A DNA stretch of 64,000 nucleotides from Xylanimicrobium pachnodae JCM 13526 = NBRC 107786. GTDB lineage: Bacteria > Actinomycetota > Actinomycetes > Actinomycetales > Cellulomonadaceae. Location: assembly GCA_001592145.1 (NCBI GenBank), contig BCWJ01000005.1, positions 124,001-188,000 on the forward strand, in the 5' to 3' direction. A program made the translations under genes and the position numbers. Below the pieces are notes generated by a model, which worked only from the letters and a program-made list of their open reading frames with translations, ran no database searches and was not told where the DNA came from. The first letter of the stretch is position 1. Each line of letters starts with the position of its first letter. Below, piece by piece: positions 24,605-33,666 of this stretch.

Positions 24605-27600
24605 ATGTTGCCAACTCGTACGGGACCCGGCGCGGGGAATCGGTCACGGCGGTCACGACGCGGGGGGCGGTCAGGGCTCCTGGGGCACCGGATCGCGGCG
24701 GTCGCCGGTGCGGTGGCCGTGGTCCTGACCTCGGTGCTCGCGGGGACGCTGCCGGCGGGCGCCGCGGACCTGTTGGTGACCGGGACGGTCACGATCGATG
24801 CGCGCGGTGACGGCATCGCCGTGCAGGGCCGCGCCGGCGAGGCCGACCTTCCGCTGGGCGGCGTGACGGTCACCCTGTTCGGGTCCGAGGCCGATCACGA
24901 GGGCTGGACGATCGCGACGGAGGCAGACGGAACCTGGAGCTTCCCCGTGGGTGCCTACGAGGAGTCGCCGGGCCCCTTCTTCGTCCGGATCGACGTCGCC
25001 AGCGCTGCGACCGGCCCCTACCTGACCACCGCGAGCGGGGGCTTCACCCCGGTTGTCGGCTCGCCGCAGCAGGCGACCTCGGGAGAGTTCGTGCCCGGCG
25101 ACCAGCCCGTCGTCCTCGACGCCGTGGTGACCCCGGCGGGTGTGCTGCAGTTCGGCCAGTCCGGGAGCGAGACCCGCCTCCAGGACGGTTCCGAGCCGTT
25201 CGACGACGACGACCTCGACGGGCACGACTCGGGACCGGCCAACCAGAGGGTCCGCACGGGCGACCTGGTGTCCGCCGAGCTGTCGTGGACCACGACGAGC
25301 GACGTCCCGATCGGTGACAGCGGGGGCACCCTCTACCTGGAGCAGACGATCACCATGGGCGAGGGGGCGAAGGTCAACGTCAACGACTACCCCGACGGTT
25401 GCGAGCCGGTCAGCCTCGTCGCCAGCGGGCCGGGCAAGAGCGAAGCCGTGCTGCCTCAGGCGGACCCCCCGGCGGGGACCGACACCGTGACGTTGACCTG
25501 CGACCTGGGTCCGATGACCTCGGGTTCGGCGCAGAACACCACCACGCAGGTGTGGGTGTCGGCGAACTCCGTGGCAGACAGCACCTTCGCCGTCTCCGCC
25601 CGGCTCTACGCCGTCGACAGCCAGGGCCGGGCGACGGTCCGTCCGTCCGAGGACCTGGACCTCGGGGAGTACACGATCTCCGCGGCGCCCCGGTACGACC
25701 TGAAGAAGTGGCAGGGGAGGTACATCACCCAGGACAAGGGGCAGTTCGCCGGGCGCAAGGACGTCGAGATCGTGACGTTCATGACGGTGGTGACGATCTC
25801 CACCGACGTACGCCGTGGGGTCGAGGGCTTCACGCAACCCATCACGGTTCACGACGACGTGTGGGCCACCTACACCGATGCGGCGTCTCCCCCGAACAAG
25901 GAGGGCGACTTCTTCGAGGGTCTGGAGTACGAGATCGTCTCGTGCGCACCTGCGGGGGAGCACGTTCCCGGCCTCGTGTTCGGTGCGCCCGGGGAGGGGC
26001 GCGCGCCGGAGGCCGTCGTCGCGGGCTCGGGCAAGTGCGGCTACGAGCGTGACGACAAGACACTGACCTCCGGGTACACGCTGACGTTCACGGGGATCGA
26101 CACGACGTCGCGCGCCTACCCCACCAAGACGATCGGGAAATCTGGCGAGCAGGGTGCCGATCTCACCTCCGGCCCGTTCTACCTGGCGGCGTACGCCGTG
26201 AAGGTCGCGGTCCCCGCGTCCGAGCTCGACCGGGCGCAGGGCGAGGCCGGGGACGGGGTCGGTCAGCTGCGGTTCTACAACCGCGTGTCCGGGTTCGACC
26301 CGACCGGCGCATCCGGGAAGGAGAACTACGGCGGCGAGGGTGAGCCGGGCTACTGCCAGCTCGGTCCTTCGTCCACCATGGAGTCCGAGTGCGCGAAGAT
26401 CGGCGAGGGGCGCAGCAACAACGTGCTCGGTCCCGTGCCCATCACGCTCAAGAAGAAGAGCTATGGCGGATGGGACCACCGAAAGGACGTCGTCAACGTC
26501 GCGGCGGGACCGTGGGTCGCCCTGACCGATGGACTGCCGGGATACAACCCGCGCGGGGGTGCCCAGTCGCTGACCGGGGCTGTCCATGCCAGCCGAGTGC
26601 GCCTCACCGGCAATGCCGGGGCGTCGATCGCGGGTGTCCAGGCGTGTGACGTCTTCGACAACACGATGGCCAAGCTGGTGCCGTTGAACGACCTCTGGAC
26701 AACGAACCAGGGGCTGCCCGCAGACCTCTACTCGTACGTCCTGCAGGACAAGGGCACGGTCGCCTTCAACCAAGAGCTGACGAAGAAGTTCACCATCGAG
26801 TACGCGCACACGGACCTCAGCGGGGACGTGACGAACACGGGCGTGCGCCACGAGGACCGCTTCGAAGGAGACTGGACGAATCAGAGCAAGGCCCGCTGTG
26901 ACGAGCCGGGGCTCGCATGGTCGACCGATCCGACCACGGTGGGCAACGGCATCGACGACGTGAACATGGTGCGGTTGAGTGCCCACGACGGCGTCGTCCT
27001 GGGCTCCGGCATCGCGTGGAACTGGTGGATCGCACTGAAGCAACGCGCCACCTACTACGGCGGCACCAAAGCGGGGGAGCCGGTCCCGGCGGGAGCCGTC
27101 TTCGCCAACTTCAGTGCCCGGAAAGCGGCTGACAGCCAGTGGATCACGAGCGACTTCATCCCGGGTGCGGGCACCACGGGTGGCACCCGGAGAACGGGCG
27201 TCAACCAGTCCTCCACCGGTGATCGCTGGTCGGTGACCGATGCGTTCATGAAGATCACGGAGCACACGATCCCCGCGGAGGTGGCAGGGGCACCCGCTGC
27301 CGGTGCAGCGGGCGTCGGTCAGACGGGGCGGGCGCTGGCCGGCCGAACGGTCGTCTGGCAGATCGACGCGTCCCTGTCGGGCCACGGCGAGTCCAGCGAG
27401 ACGGTCCAGAACGTCGTGATCACCGCGGTGCTGCCGCCGAGCGTGACCTATGACGCGGCGTCGACGGCGGCCCTCGCCGGTGGGACGCCGGCGTCGTCGG
27501 TGGCCGAGGACGGCGACGGCTCGACGACGCTCACCTGGGAGCTCGGCCCGTTGCCGGTGAACACGGAGATCACGCCGCGTGTCATCGTGACGGGTACCGA

Positions 27601-29893
27601 CCCGCTCGCACGCAACAACACCAGCGCGGTCGTCACGGCGCGCATCGCCGCCGAGGGCGTCCTGGCGGCCGAGGATCACCGGACGTATCACACCGTGGTG
27701 CTCACGCAGGTGGGTGAGCTGCGGACCCAGAAGTCCGTGGCGCGCAGCGTCAACGTCATCGGGGACTCGCAGGAGTACACGCTCCGGCTGCGGAACGTCG
27801 CGACGAACATCACCGTCGCCGCACCCACGGTGATCGAGGTGCTCTCCAGCCCGGGGGACGGCGCTTGGCACCCCATGGCGCAGCGCGAGCCGGAGTCCGG
27901 CTTCGCCGGGACGAACCGGTTGGCCGCCGCGCCGCAGGCGTTCCAGTCCGGCGGTACCGTCGCGGCGCCCGGGACGTTCTACTACACGACGGCGAACCCC
28001 GCCGACGTGCCCCAGTCCCTCAACGACGACGTCGAGTCCCTCTGGTCCACCACGTTCACGCCGGAGGCCACGGCCTTCAAGTTCGTCGCCGACGCCGACC
28101 TGGCTCCGGCGTCGGGCGAGAACCCCGGAGCCGACGGACTGGACATCACCTACCAGACCGTCCAGACCGGGAACCGGTCGGGTGACGTCTACGCCAACAG
28201 GTTCACGGCGTTCTCCCGGTCGTACATGGACCAGACCGGCACCAAGTACCTGATGGTCGTGTCCAACCAGACCACCGTCCGCACGGTGGGCTTCTCGCTC
28301 GGCGATCTGGTGTGGATCGACATGGATGGTGACGGGCGCTACAGCCCGGACGTCGACAACACGGCGCCAGCCGGGGTGAACGTCTCCGTCTACCGGGTCG
28401 CGCAGGGCGACCCGGCGGTGCTGGACGACGATCCGGGCGACGGGCCTGCCGACGAGCTGGTCACGACGACGCAGACGATGGTGGGCGGCCGCTGGATGGT
28501 GAACGACCTGCCGGCGGGCTCCTACCGGGTGCGGATCGCCGCCGACCAGTTCGCGCCGGGTGGTCCGCTCGAAGGGTTGGTGGCCGCGCCCGGCGCCTCC
28601 GCCGACTGCAACGACGACCTGAACGAGGACCAGAACCACGACGCCGTGCCCGACGGTGCCGGTGGTGTGCGGACCGGCCCGATCACCCTGGGCTGGCAGC
28701 CGATGGGCGACGGCAGCATCCGCGGCGAGGAGCCGATGGGGGACAACGTCGCAGGCCTGCGGGTCCCGACGGCGACCACCGACGACCTCACCAACTTCAC
28801 CGCCGACCTCGCCCTGGACGTGGACTCGGACAAGCCGGCACCCGCCTACGAGTTCACCAAGGCGGCCGTCCCGGCCCCGGGTACCGCGGTGCCGGTGGGT
28901 GGCCAGATCACCTACACCCTGGTGGGCAGGAACGTCGGCGAGACCGTGCTGGACCCGGTGACCATCACCGACGACCTCACCGGGGTGCTCAACCACGCCG
29001 CAATGGTGGAGGGCTCCCTGTCCGCGACGATCGGCGGCGTCCCCGCCGTCGATCGACCGACCGTCGACGACGGCGTCCTGACATGGACGGGAGAGCTCAC
29101 GCCCGGCCAGTCGGTCCAGGTGACGTACACGGTCACGGTTGCGCAGGGCGCGGAAGGCGCCATCCTGCACAACCGGGCGACGTCGGAGGCGAAGCCGCCC
29201 AGCGGTGACGTGATCACGACGCGGCCCTGGGAGACGTGGCACCCGGTGCCCGGCTACGCGTTCACGAAGGTCGCCCGGCCGGTCGACGGCACCGAGGTGG
29301 CGCGGGGGCAGCGCATCGAGTACACGGTCACAGGAGTCAACATCGGTGCGACCCCGCTCGACCCGGTGACCGTGACGGACGACCTCACCGGGGTGCTGGC
29401 CCATGCGAGCCTGGCGGGCCCGCAGGCGGCGACCATCACCGGGGCGGACGGAGTCGCGCGGCGCGCCGCCGTCCCGACAGTGCAGGACTCGACCCTGACG
29501 TGGGAAGGCGCGCTGGCCGTGGGCGAGCAGGTGGCCGTGACCTACGCCGTGGTCGTGCACGCCGACGCGCCGGAGACGACCCTGTTCAACGTGGCGGTCT
29601 CGTCGGCCACCCCGCCCGGGCTGCCGGCCATCACCCCGCCTCCGGTGGGTACGCGGCACCCGGTGCGAGTGCCGGTCGTGCCCCCGGCCAAGGTGCCTCC
29701 CGCCAACGTGCCTCCCGCCACGGTGCCCCCTGTCAACGTGCCTCCCGCCAACGTGCCCGCACCGCCGTCGGCGGGGTGGCTGCCCCGCACGGGCACGGAC
29801 GTCGCCGACGCCGGGGCGGCCATGGTGGTGCTCCTGGGCCTCGGGGCGGGGCTGCTCGCTCGCGGGGGCCGGATGCGGCGCCGCCAGGGATGA
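24605..29893 (+). CDS. Giant LPRTG-anchored multidomain surface adhesin
   Basis: A 1,762-residue cell-wall protein. A long basic leader with a helix and AGA-A cleavage site is near residue 52. Beta-rich N-terminal domains include a carboxypeptidase-like fold (LPLGGVTVTLFGSE). From 900-1200 there are statement-type Ig-like domains. An SdrD-B-like repeat (SLGDLVWIDMDGDGRYSPD) is at about 1230-1340. Two DUF11-like repeats begin YEFTKAAVP (about 1415) and YAFTKVARP (about 1550), each with PVT(I/V)TDDLTGVL. A Pro-rich stalk (PPANVPPATVPP, about 1690-1720), LPRTG (about 1726), a membrane helix and a basic tail complete it. AGGAG precedes ATG. TAGCCT at 24481 may be a -10 box. No sortase lies in the window. 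It follows the LuxR pair, suggesting regulation by them. Confidence 0.9.
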   Translation: MLPTRTGPGAGNRSRRSRRGGRSGLLGHRIAAVAGAVAVVLTSVLAGTLPAGAADLLVTGTVTIDARGDGIAVQGRAGEADLPLGGVTVTLFGSEADHEGWTIATEADGTWSFPVGAYEESPGPFFVRIDVASAATGPYLTTASGGFTPVVGSPQQATSGEFVPGDQPVVLDAVVTPAGVLQFGQSGSETRLQDGSEPFDDDDLDGHDSGPANQRVRTGDLVSAELSWTTTSDVPIGDSGGTLYLEQTITMGEGAKVNVNDYPDGCEPVSLVASGPGKSEAVLPQADPPAGTDTVTLTCDLGPMTSGSAQNTTTQVWVSANSVADSTFAVSARLYAVDSQGRATVRPSEDLDLGEYTISAAPRYDLKKWQGRYITQDKGQFAGRKDVEIVTFMTVVTISTDVRRGVEGFTQPITVHDDVWATYTDAASPPNKEGDFFEGLEYEIVSCAPAGEHVPGLVFGAPGEGRAPEAVVAGSGKCGYERDDKTLTSGYTLTFTGIDTTSRAYPTKTIGKSGEQGADLTSGPFYLAAYAVKVAVPASELDRAQGEAGDGVGQLRFYNRVSGFDPTGASGKENYGGEGEPGYCQLGPSSTMESECAKIGEGRSNNVLGPVPITLKKKSYGGWDHRKDVVNVAAGPWVALTDGLPGYNPRGGAQSLTGAVHASRVRLTGNAGASIAGVQACDVFDNTMAKLVPLNDLWTTNQGLPADLYSYVLQDKGTVAFNQELTKKFTIEYAHTDLSGDVTNTGVRHEDRFEGDWTNQSKARCDEPGLAWSTDPTTVGNGIDDVNMVRLSAHDGVVLGSGIAWNWWIALKQRATYYGGTKAGEPVPAGAVFANFSARKAADSQWITSDFIPGAGTTGGTRRTGVNQSSTGDRWSVTDAFMKITEHTIPAEVAGAPAAGAAGVGQTGRALAGRTVVWQIDASLSGHGESSETVQNVVITAVLPPSVTYDAASTAALAGGTPASSVAEDGDGSTTLTWELGPLPVNTEITPRVIVTGTDPLARNNTSAVVTARIAAEGVLAAEDHRTYHTVVLTQVGELRTQKSVARSVNVIGDSQEYTLRLRNVATNITVAAPTVIEVLSSPGDGAWHPMAQREPESGFAGTNRLAAAPQAFQSGGTVAAPGTFYYTTANPADVPQSLNDDVESLWSTTFTPEATAFKFVADADLAPASGENPGADGLDITYQTVQTGNRSGDVYANRFTAFSRSYMDQTGTKYLMVVSNQTTVRTVGFSLGDLVWIDMDGDGRYSPDVDNTAPAGVNVSVYRVAQGDPAVLDDDPGDGPADELVTTTQTMVGGRWMVNDLPAGSYRVRIAADQFAPGGPLEGLVAAPGASADCNDDLNEDQNHDAVPDGAGGVRTGPITLGWQPMGDGSIRGEEPMGDNVAGLRVPTATTDDLTNFTADLALDVDSDKPAPAYEFTKAAVPAPGTAVPVGGQITYTLVGRNVGETVLDPVTITDDLTGVLNHAAMVEGSLSATIGGVPAVDRPTVDDGVLTWTGELTPGQSVQVTYTVTVAQGAEGAILHNRATSEAKPPSGDVITTRPWETWHPVPGYAFTKVARPVDGTEVARGQRIEYTVTGVNIGATPLDPVTVTDDLTGVLAHASLAGPQAATITGADGVARRAAVPTVQDSTLTWEGALAVGEQVAVTYAVVVHADAPETTLFNVAVSSATPPGLPAITPPPVGTRHPVRVPVVPPAKVPPANVPPATVPPVNVPPANVPAPPSAGWLPRTGTDVADAGAAMVVLLGLGAGLLARGGRMRRRQG

Positions 29894-29980
29894 CCCGCCA
29901 GCGAGGTGTACACCCGGGAGCCAGGTGGGAGGCCATCGAGAATCTTCCGCGTCTAGCCTGAGAGGGCGCACACAGACCAA

Positions 29981-30035
29981 CCCCCGCACCTCCACCGGAT
30001 CCAGGGCAGTTCCGGTGGTGGTGCGGGGGTTGTTT
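29981..30035 (+). terminator. Strong intrinsic terminator between convergent genes
   Basis: CCCCCGCACC(t)CCACCGGA pairs with TCCGGTGG(t)GGTGCGGGGG across an 11-base loop and is followed by TTGTTT. It ends the adhesin transcript; its symmetry lets it also stop the ABC operon coming from the right. Confidence 0.88.
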
Positions 30036-30058
30036 GCGGTGCGGGGTCGAGGCGGGCG

Positions 30059-30958
30059 TCAGCCCTTCACGGCGCCGGCGAGGCCGTTGACGATGTACTT
30101 CTGCATGGTGAAGAAGAACACCAGCGCCGGGATCAGGGCGAGCGAGGAGAACGCCATGATCGAGGTCATCGACGCCGAGAACTGCGTGGTGAACATCTGC
30201 ACACCCAGCGGCAGCGTGTGCTGGTGCGCCGGGGCGCCGCCCGCGCCGAGCACGAACAGCGGCAGCATGTAGGAGTTCCAGGAGCCGACGAACGCGAGCA
30301 CGCCCACCGTCACCATGCCGGGCCGCGCGAGCGGCAGCAGGATCCGGAAGAAGAAGCTCGTGCGGGTCGCGCCGTCGATCGACGCGGCCTCCTCGATCTC
30401 GTTCGGGATCGCCTTGACGAACGGCGTCAGGATCACCACGGTCGTGGGCAGCGCGAACGCCACCTGCGGGATGATCACACCCAGCGGGTTACCCACCAGG
30501 CCGATCTCGTTGATGATGATCCAGGTGGGCAGGATGCCCACGGTCGCGGGGAACATGAGCCCCGCCGCGAACACGGAGAACAGGGCGCCGGTGCCGCGCA
30601 TCGGGAACCGCGCGATGGCGTACGCCACGGAGGTGCCCAGGATGACGACGCCTGCCGTGGTGGCGATCGCGATGAGCGACGACGTCCACAGCTGGCCCCA
30701 GAACCGCTGCGCGAACTGTCCGCCCAGGATGTCGGCGTAGTTGCCCCAGTTCCACGGGTTGGGCAGGCCGGCCGGGTCGGTCAGGAACTGCGGGTTCGTC
30801 CGGGCACCGCCCAGCACCACCCACAGCACCGGGCCCACGGCGACGCCGACGGCGACGAGCGCCACCAGGTACACCCACGGCTGGCTCCACGACCAGACCT
30901 TCTTCTGGCGGATCTCCTGGGTCGGTACACGCGTGCCCATCGTTGCGGTAGCCATCAC
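30059..30958 (-). CDS. Carbohydrate ABC transporter permease (MalG type)
   Basis: The second membrane subunit of a CUT1 sugar importer, 299 residues and six predicted helices. The EAA loop that docks with the ATPase is EIEEAASIDGATRTSFFFRI at about 190-210, and the C-terminus has the usual MQKYIVNGLAGAVKG. It starts with GTG 30958, four bases inside the previous gene, with AAAGGAG upstream. It is the last gene of the SBP-permease-permease operon, which has no ATP-binding subunit; such systems normally share an MsiK/MsmX-type ATPase encoded elsewhere. Substrate unknown. Confidence 0.93.
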   Translation of the reverse strand: MMATATMGTRVPTQEIRQKKVWSWSQPWVYLVALVAVGVAVGPVLWVVLGGARTNPQFLTDPAGLPNPWNWGNYADILGGQFAQRFWGQLWTSSLIAIATTAGVVILGTSVAYAIARFPMRGTGALFSVFAAGLMFPATVGILPTWIIINEIGLVGNPLGVIIPQVAFALPTTVVILTPFVKAIPNEIEEAASIDGATRTSFFFRILLPLARPGMVTVGVLAFVGSWNSYMLPLFVLGAGGAPAHQHTLPLGVQMFTTQFSASMTSIMAFSSLALIPALVFFFTMQKYIVNGLAGAVKG

Positions 30959-31953
30959 GACTCCTTTCCGATGTCGCGGTTCAGGATGAACCGCTGATAG
31001 GTCAGCGCCACGATGAGTGTGATGACGAAGAGCACGACGGCGATGGCGGAGCCGTAGCCGACGCGGTCACGGCTCATGCCCACCTGGACCATGTAGGTGG
31101 CCATGGTGTCCATGCCCACGATGGTCGGGTTGGCGCGCGTGAGGATCCAGATCATGTCGAACAGCTGGAACGAGCCGATGATCGACAGGAACGCCCAGAT
31201 GCGCACGGTCGGGCCGAGCAGCGGGAGCGTGATCTTGCGCTGGATCTGCCACCAGGAGGCGCCGTCGATCTGCGCGGCCTCGGTGAGCTCGTCCGGGATC
31301 CCGGACAGGCCCGCGAGGAACAGGATGATCGCCATGCCGATGTACTTCCAGGTCAGCACGGCCATCACGGTCCAGAACGTGACCGACGTCAGGCCGCCCG
31401 TACCGATGTCCGCGAGCCACTGGGTACCCGCGATCGAGCCCAGGCCGATGCGCTCCAGCCACACGGCGATGGCGCCGTTCGGCATGAGCAGCATCTGGAA
31501 CATCACGCCGGTGATGACCTCGGAGACGATCCAGGGGACGAAGATCAGCATGCGCACGATGCCGCGGAACTTCATCTTCCGGTTCAGCAGCAGCGCGATG
31601 CCGATGGCGATGGGGCCCTGGAGCAGCAGCGACAGGATCGCGATGAGGAAGTTGTTGCGGACGGCGTCCCAGAAGAACGGCTGCCCGAACATCCGGCCGC
31701 CGGTGAAGATGTTGATGAAGTTGTCCAGGCCGACAAAATTGTTCAGCGGTGCGATCCGGGAGCCGTCGTGCAAGGACATGACGACGCCGAAGCCGATCGG
31801 GACGAACACGAAGGCGACGTAGACCACCAGCGCGGGCACCGTGAATCCGGCGACCTCGAACCAGCGGACCTTGCGCTTCGAGGGGCGCAGGGCAGGGGAC
31901 GAGCCCCGGGCGGTATCCGCCCGGGGCTCGCCGACCTCGACGTTGGTCGACAT
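30955..31953 (-). CDS. Sugar ABC transporter permease (MalF type)
   Basis: The first membrane subunit of the importer, 332 residues. A soluble N-terminal ~30 residues precedes six helices; the EAA loop is DELTEAAQIDGASWWQIQRK near 225-245. ATG 31953 lies five bases after the stop of the binding-protein gene. Codons 8-18 are encoded by a perfect 14-bp inverted repeat (31900-31930), so the first translated stretch folds strongly in the mRNA. The end overlaps the next permease start. Substrate cannot be read from sequence. Confidence 0.93.
   Translation of the reverse strand: MSTNVEVGEPRADTARGSSPALRPSKRKVRWFEVAGFTVPALVVYVAFVFVPIGFGVVMSLHDGSRIAPLNNFVGLDNFINIFTGGRMFGQPFFWDAVRNNFLIAILSLLLQGPIAIGIALLLNRKMKFRGIVRMLIFVPWIVSEVITGVMFQMLLMPNGAIAVWLERIGLGSIAGTQWLADIGTGGLTSVTFWTVMAVLTWKYIGMAIILFLAGLSGIPDELTEAAQIDGASWWQIQRKITLPLLGPTVRIWAFLSIIGSFQLFDMIWILTRANPTIVGMDTMATYMVQVGMSRDRVGYGSAIAVVLFVITLIVALTYQRFILNRDIGKES
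31900..31930 (-). other. Perfect 14-bp hairpin inside the start of the permease gene
   Basis: Arms CGAGCCCCGGGCGG and CCGCCCGGGGCTCG enclose a three-base loop. It begins 23 bases into the permease gene and about 30 bases after the binding-protein stop. In related operons a hairpin lies between the two genes to favour the binding protein; here the same job could be done from within coding sequence. Confidence 0.8.
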
Positions 31954-31958
31954 GGGTG

Positions 31959-33281
31959 TCAGCCTGCGGCGAGCGAGGTCAGTGCGTCGACGACGTCCTG
32001 CGGGCCACCCTGGCCGGACATGAACGCGACGATCGCCGAGTTCATGCCGCCGCCGACGGCGGAGCCGAGAGCGGTGTCGAGCCAGAGCTGGACGGAGGAC
32101 GCGTTGGCGACGGCCGTCGCGGCGTCCGAGAGCGGGCCGGCCGGCATCGAGTCGGTGGCACCGGCGTCGACGGGGATGTTGCCCATGGCGGCGTAACGCT
32201 GCTGGACGTCGGTGGAGACGATGTGCGCGAGGAGCTTGGCGGCCTCCTCGGGGGCGTCGGCGTGGACGGAGAAGCCGTCGACGCCGCCCATGATCGCGGC
32301 CGGGTCGCCGGCGGCGCCGTCAACCTGCGGGAACGGGAACCAGCGGAGGAACTCGGCGTGCTCCTGCGCGTCGGCGTCCAGGCCCTCGGCCTCGTTGTAG
32401 ATGCCGCCCATGACGCCGTAGTCCCAGGTGCCCATGAGCTGCATGGCAGCCTGGCCCATCACGACCATGCCGGATGCGGAGGCCGCGCCCTGCTGGGCCG
32501 AGGTGGCCTGCCAGCCCGGGTTGAACGCGTTCTTGTCCAGGATGGTCTGGAGCAGGTCGCTCGCGTCGATCCAGCCCTGGTCGGTGAAGTCACCGTCGGT
32601 GATCGCGGCCTGGAACGCCTCGGTCGGCACGGAGCGCAGCGCGGTCCAGTACCACCAGTGAGCGGCCGGCCAGCCGTCGACGCCGCCGACGGCAACCGGC
32701 ACGATGCCGGCGTCGCTGAGCTTCTCCCAGGAGGTGAACAGGTCGTCGAGGGTCTCGGGGAAGTCGGCCTCGGTCAGGCCGGCCTGCTCCCAGAGGTTCA
32801 TGTTGACCCAGAAGCCCGAGGGCAGCGTGGTGTAGGGCATGCCGTACACGCCGTCGCCGACGCGGAACGCCTCGGCTGCGCCCGCGACGGGCTCGGGGAT
32901 GAAGTCGGTCAGGTCCTTGACGACGCCGTTGGCGACGTAGTCCTGGAGCTCGCCGCCGCCCCACGACTGGAACACGTCCGGAGCCGTGCCACCCGCGATG
33001 GCGTTGGGGAGGATGGTGTCGCGCAGCTCTTCGTTCTGGAAGGCCTGCACGTTGACGGTGACGCCCGGGTTGGCGTCCTCGAACTCGGCCGCGACATCGG
33101 CCCAGAAGGAGAGCAGGGGCTCACCGGTGCCGTTGTGCCACCAGGTGATCTCGACGCCGTCGCCGGTCGCACCGTTGGTGGCGCCGTCGCCGGGCTCGTT
33201 CCCGCCACCGCAGGCGGAGGCGACCAGGGCAACGGTCGCTGCCAGAGCGACGATGCCTCCGGCGCGAATCTTCGTCTTCAT
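31959..33281 (-). CDS. Extracellular sugar-binding lipoprotein of ABC importer
   Basis: Captures the sugar outside the membrane for the two permeases. 440 residues from ATG 33281. The signal peptide ends in the lipobox VASAC, with Cys near residue 24 to be lipidated. The mature part is a family 1 solute-binding protein: ITWWHNGTGEPLLSF, GTAPDVFQSWGGGELQDYV, VYGMPYTTLPSGFWVN and the C-terminal hinge GGVDGFSVHADAPEEA. Ahead of it are a 5' leader hairpin and a palindrome (33309-33385). No regulator lies beside the operon. Abundant Trp in the pocket region fits an oligosaccharide ligand, but the sugar is unknown. Confidence 0.92.
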   Translation of the reverse strand: MKTKIRAGGIVALAATVALVASACGGGNEPGDGATNGATGDGVEITWWHNGTGEPLLSFWADVAAEFEDANPGVTVNVQAFQNEELRDTILPNAIAGGTAPDVFQSWGGGELQDYVANGVVKDLTDFIPEPVAGAAEAFRVGDGVYGMPYTTLPSGFWVNMNLWEQAGLTEADFPETLDDLFTSWEKLSDAGIVPVAVGGVDGWPAAHWWYWTALRSVPTEAFQAAITDGDFTDQGWIDASDLLQTILDKNAFNPGWQATSAQQGAASASGMVVMGQAAMQLMGTWDYGVMGGIYNEAEGLDADAQEHAEFLRWFPFPQVDGAAGDPAAIMGGVDGFSVHADAPEEAAKLLAHIVSTDVQQRYAAMGNIPVDAGATDSMPAGPLSDAATAVANASSVQLWLDTALGSAVGGGMNSAIVAFMSGQGGPQDVVDALTSLAAG

Positions 33282-33666
33282 GGGTGGTTCCAATCTGGAT
33301 CGAATGTGACGGCCGTTCGTTCGGCCGTGGTTCCCAATGTCGTCGATCGCGCGGTGGCGTTCCGACCGTTTGCGTGAAAACACGCCCCTCCGTGTCCTCC
33401 TCGTTGTGGTCGTGCTCGAAATGAGCCGGGACAGCGAGCGATCGGCGCCACGCGGTCGGCCCTCGCGTCGCGGCGGGCGGACGTCGCGGGGCGCAGTGCC
33501 ACGGGTGGCCGGCCGTGGGCGGGGCGTCGCGTCGTCACCTGCCTCACCCGCGCCGACCCGGAGGCATAGGCTGGCCCCGTGAGCAGCCCCGATACCTGCT
33601 GACCGGGTCAGGGGCCGCGTCGATCCGCTCCGTGGGCGTGCTGCCGGCGGCGTCCGGGGTCGGCCC
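33282..33666. promoter_or_regulatory. Divergent region with leader hairpin and palindrome
   Basis: 385 bp between the ABC operon and the SpoIIE-type gene. ACGGCCG-TTCGTT-CGGCCGT (33309-33328) lies in the expected leader of the binding-protein gene. GCGTG-AAAA-CACGC (33372-33385) is a perfect palindrome and a possible repressor site. I cannot place promoters with confidence. Nothing else is evident. Confidence 0.5.

Noticed and set aside
24671-29995. A 1,774-codon open frame on the minus strand opposite the adhesin
   Set aside because: Arg/His/Gly-rich translation without domains or ribosome site; it is the mirror of third-position GC bias in the real gene.
31956-33377. A 473-codon plus-strand frame opposite the sugar-binding protein
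   Set aside because: The minus-strand gene has a lipobox and family motifs; the plus frame has none.
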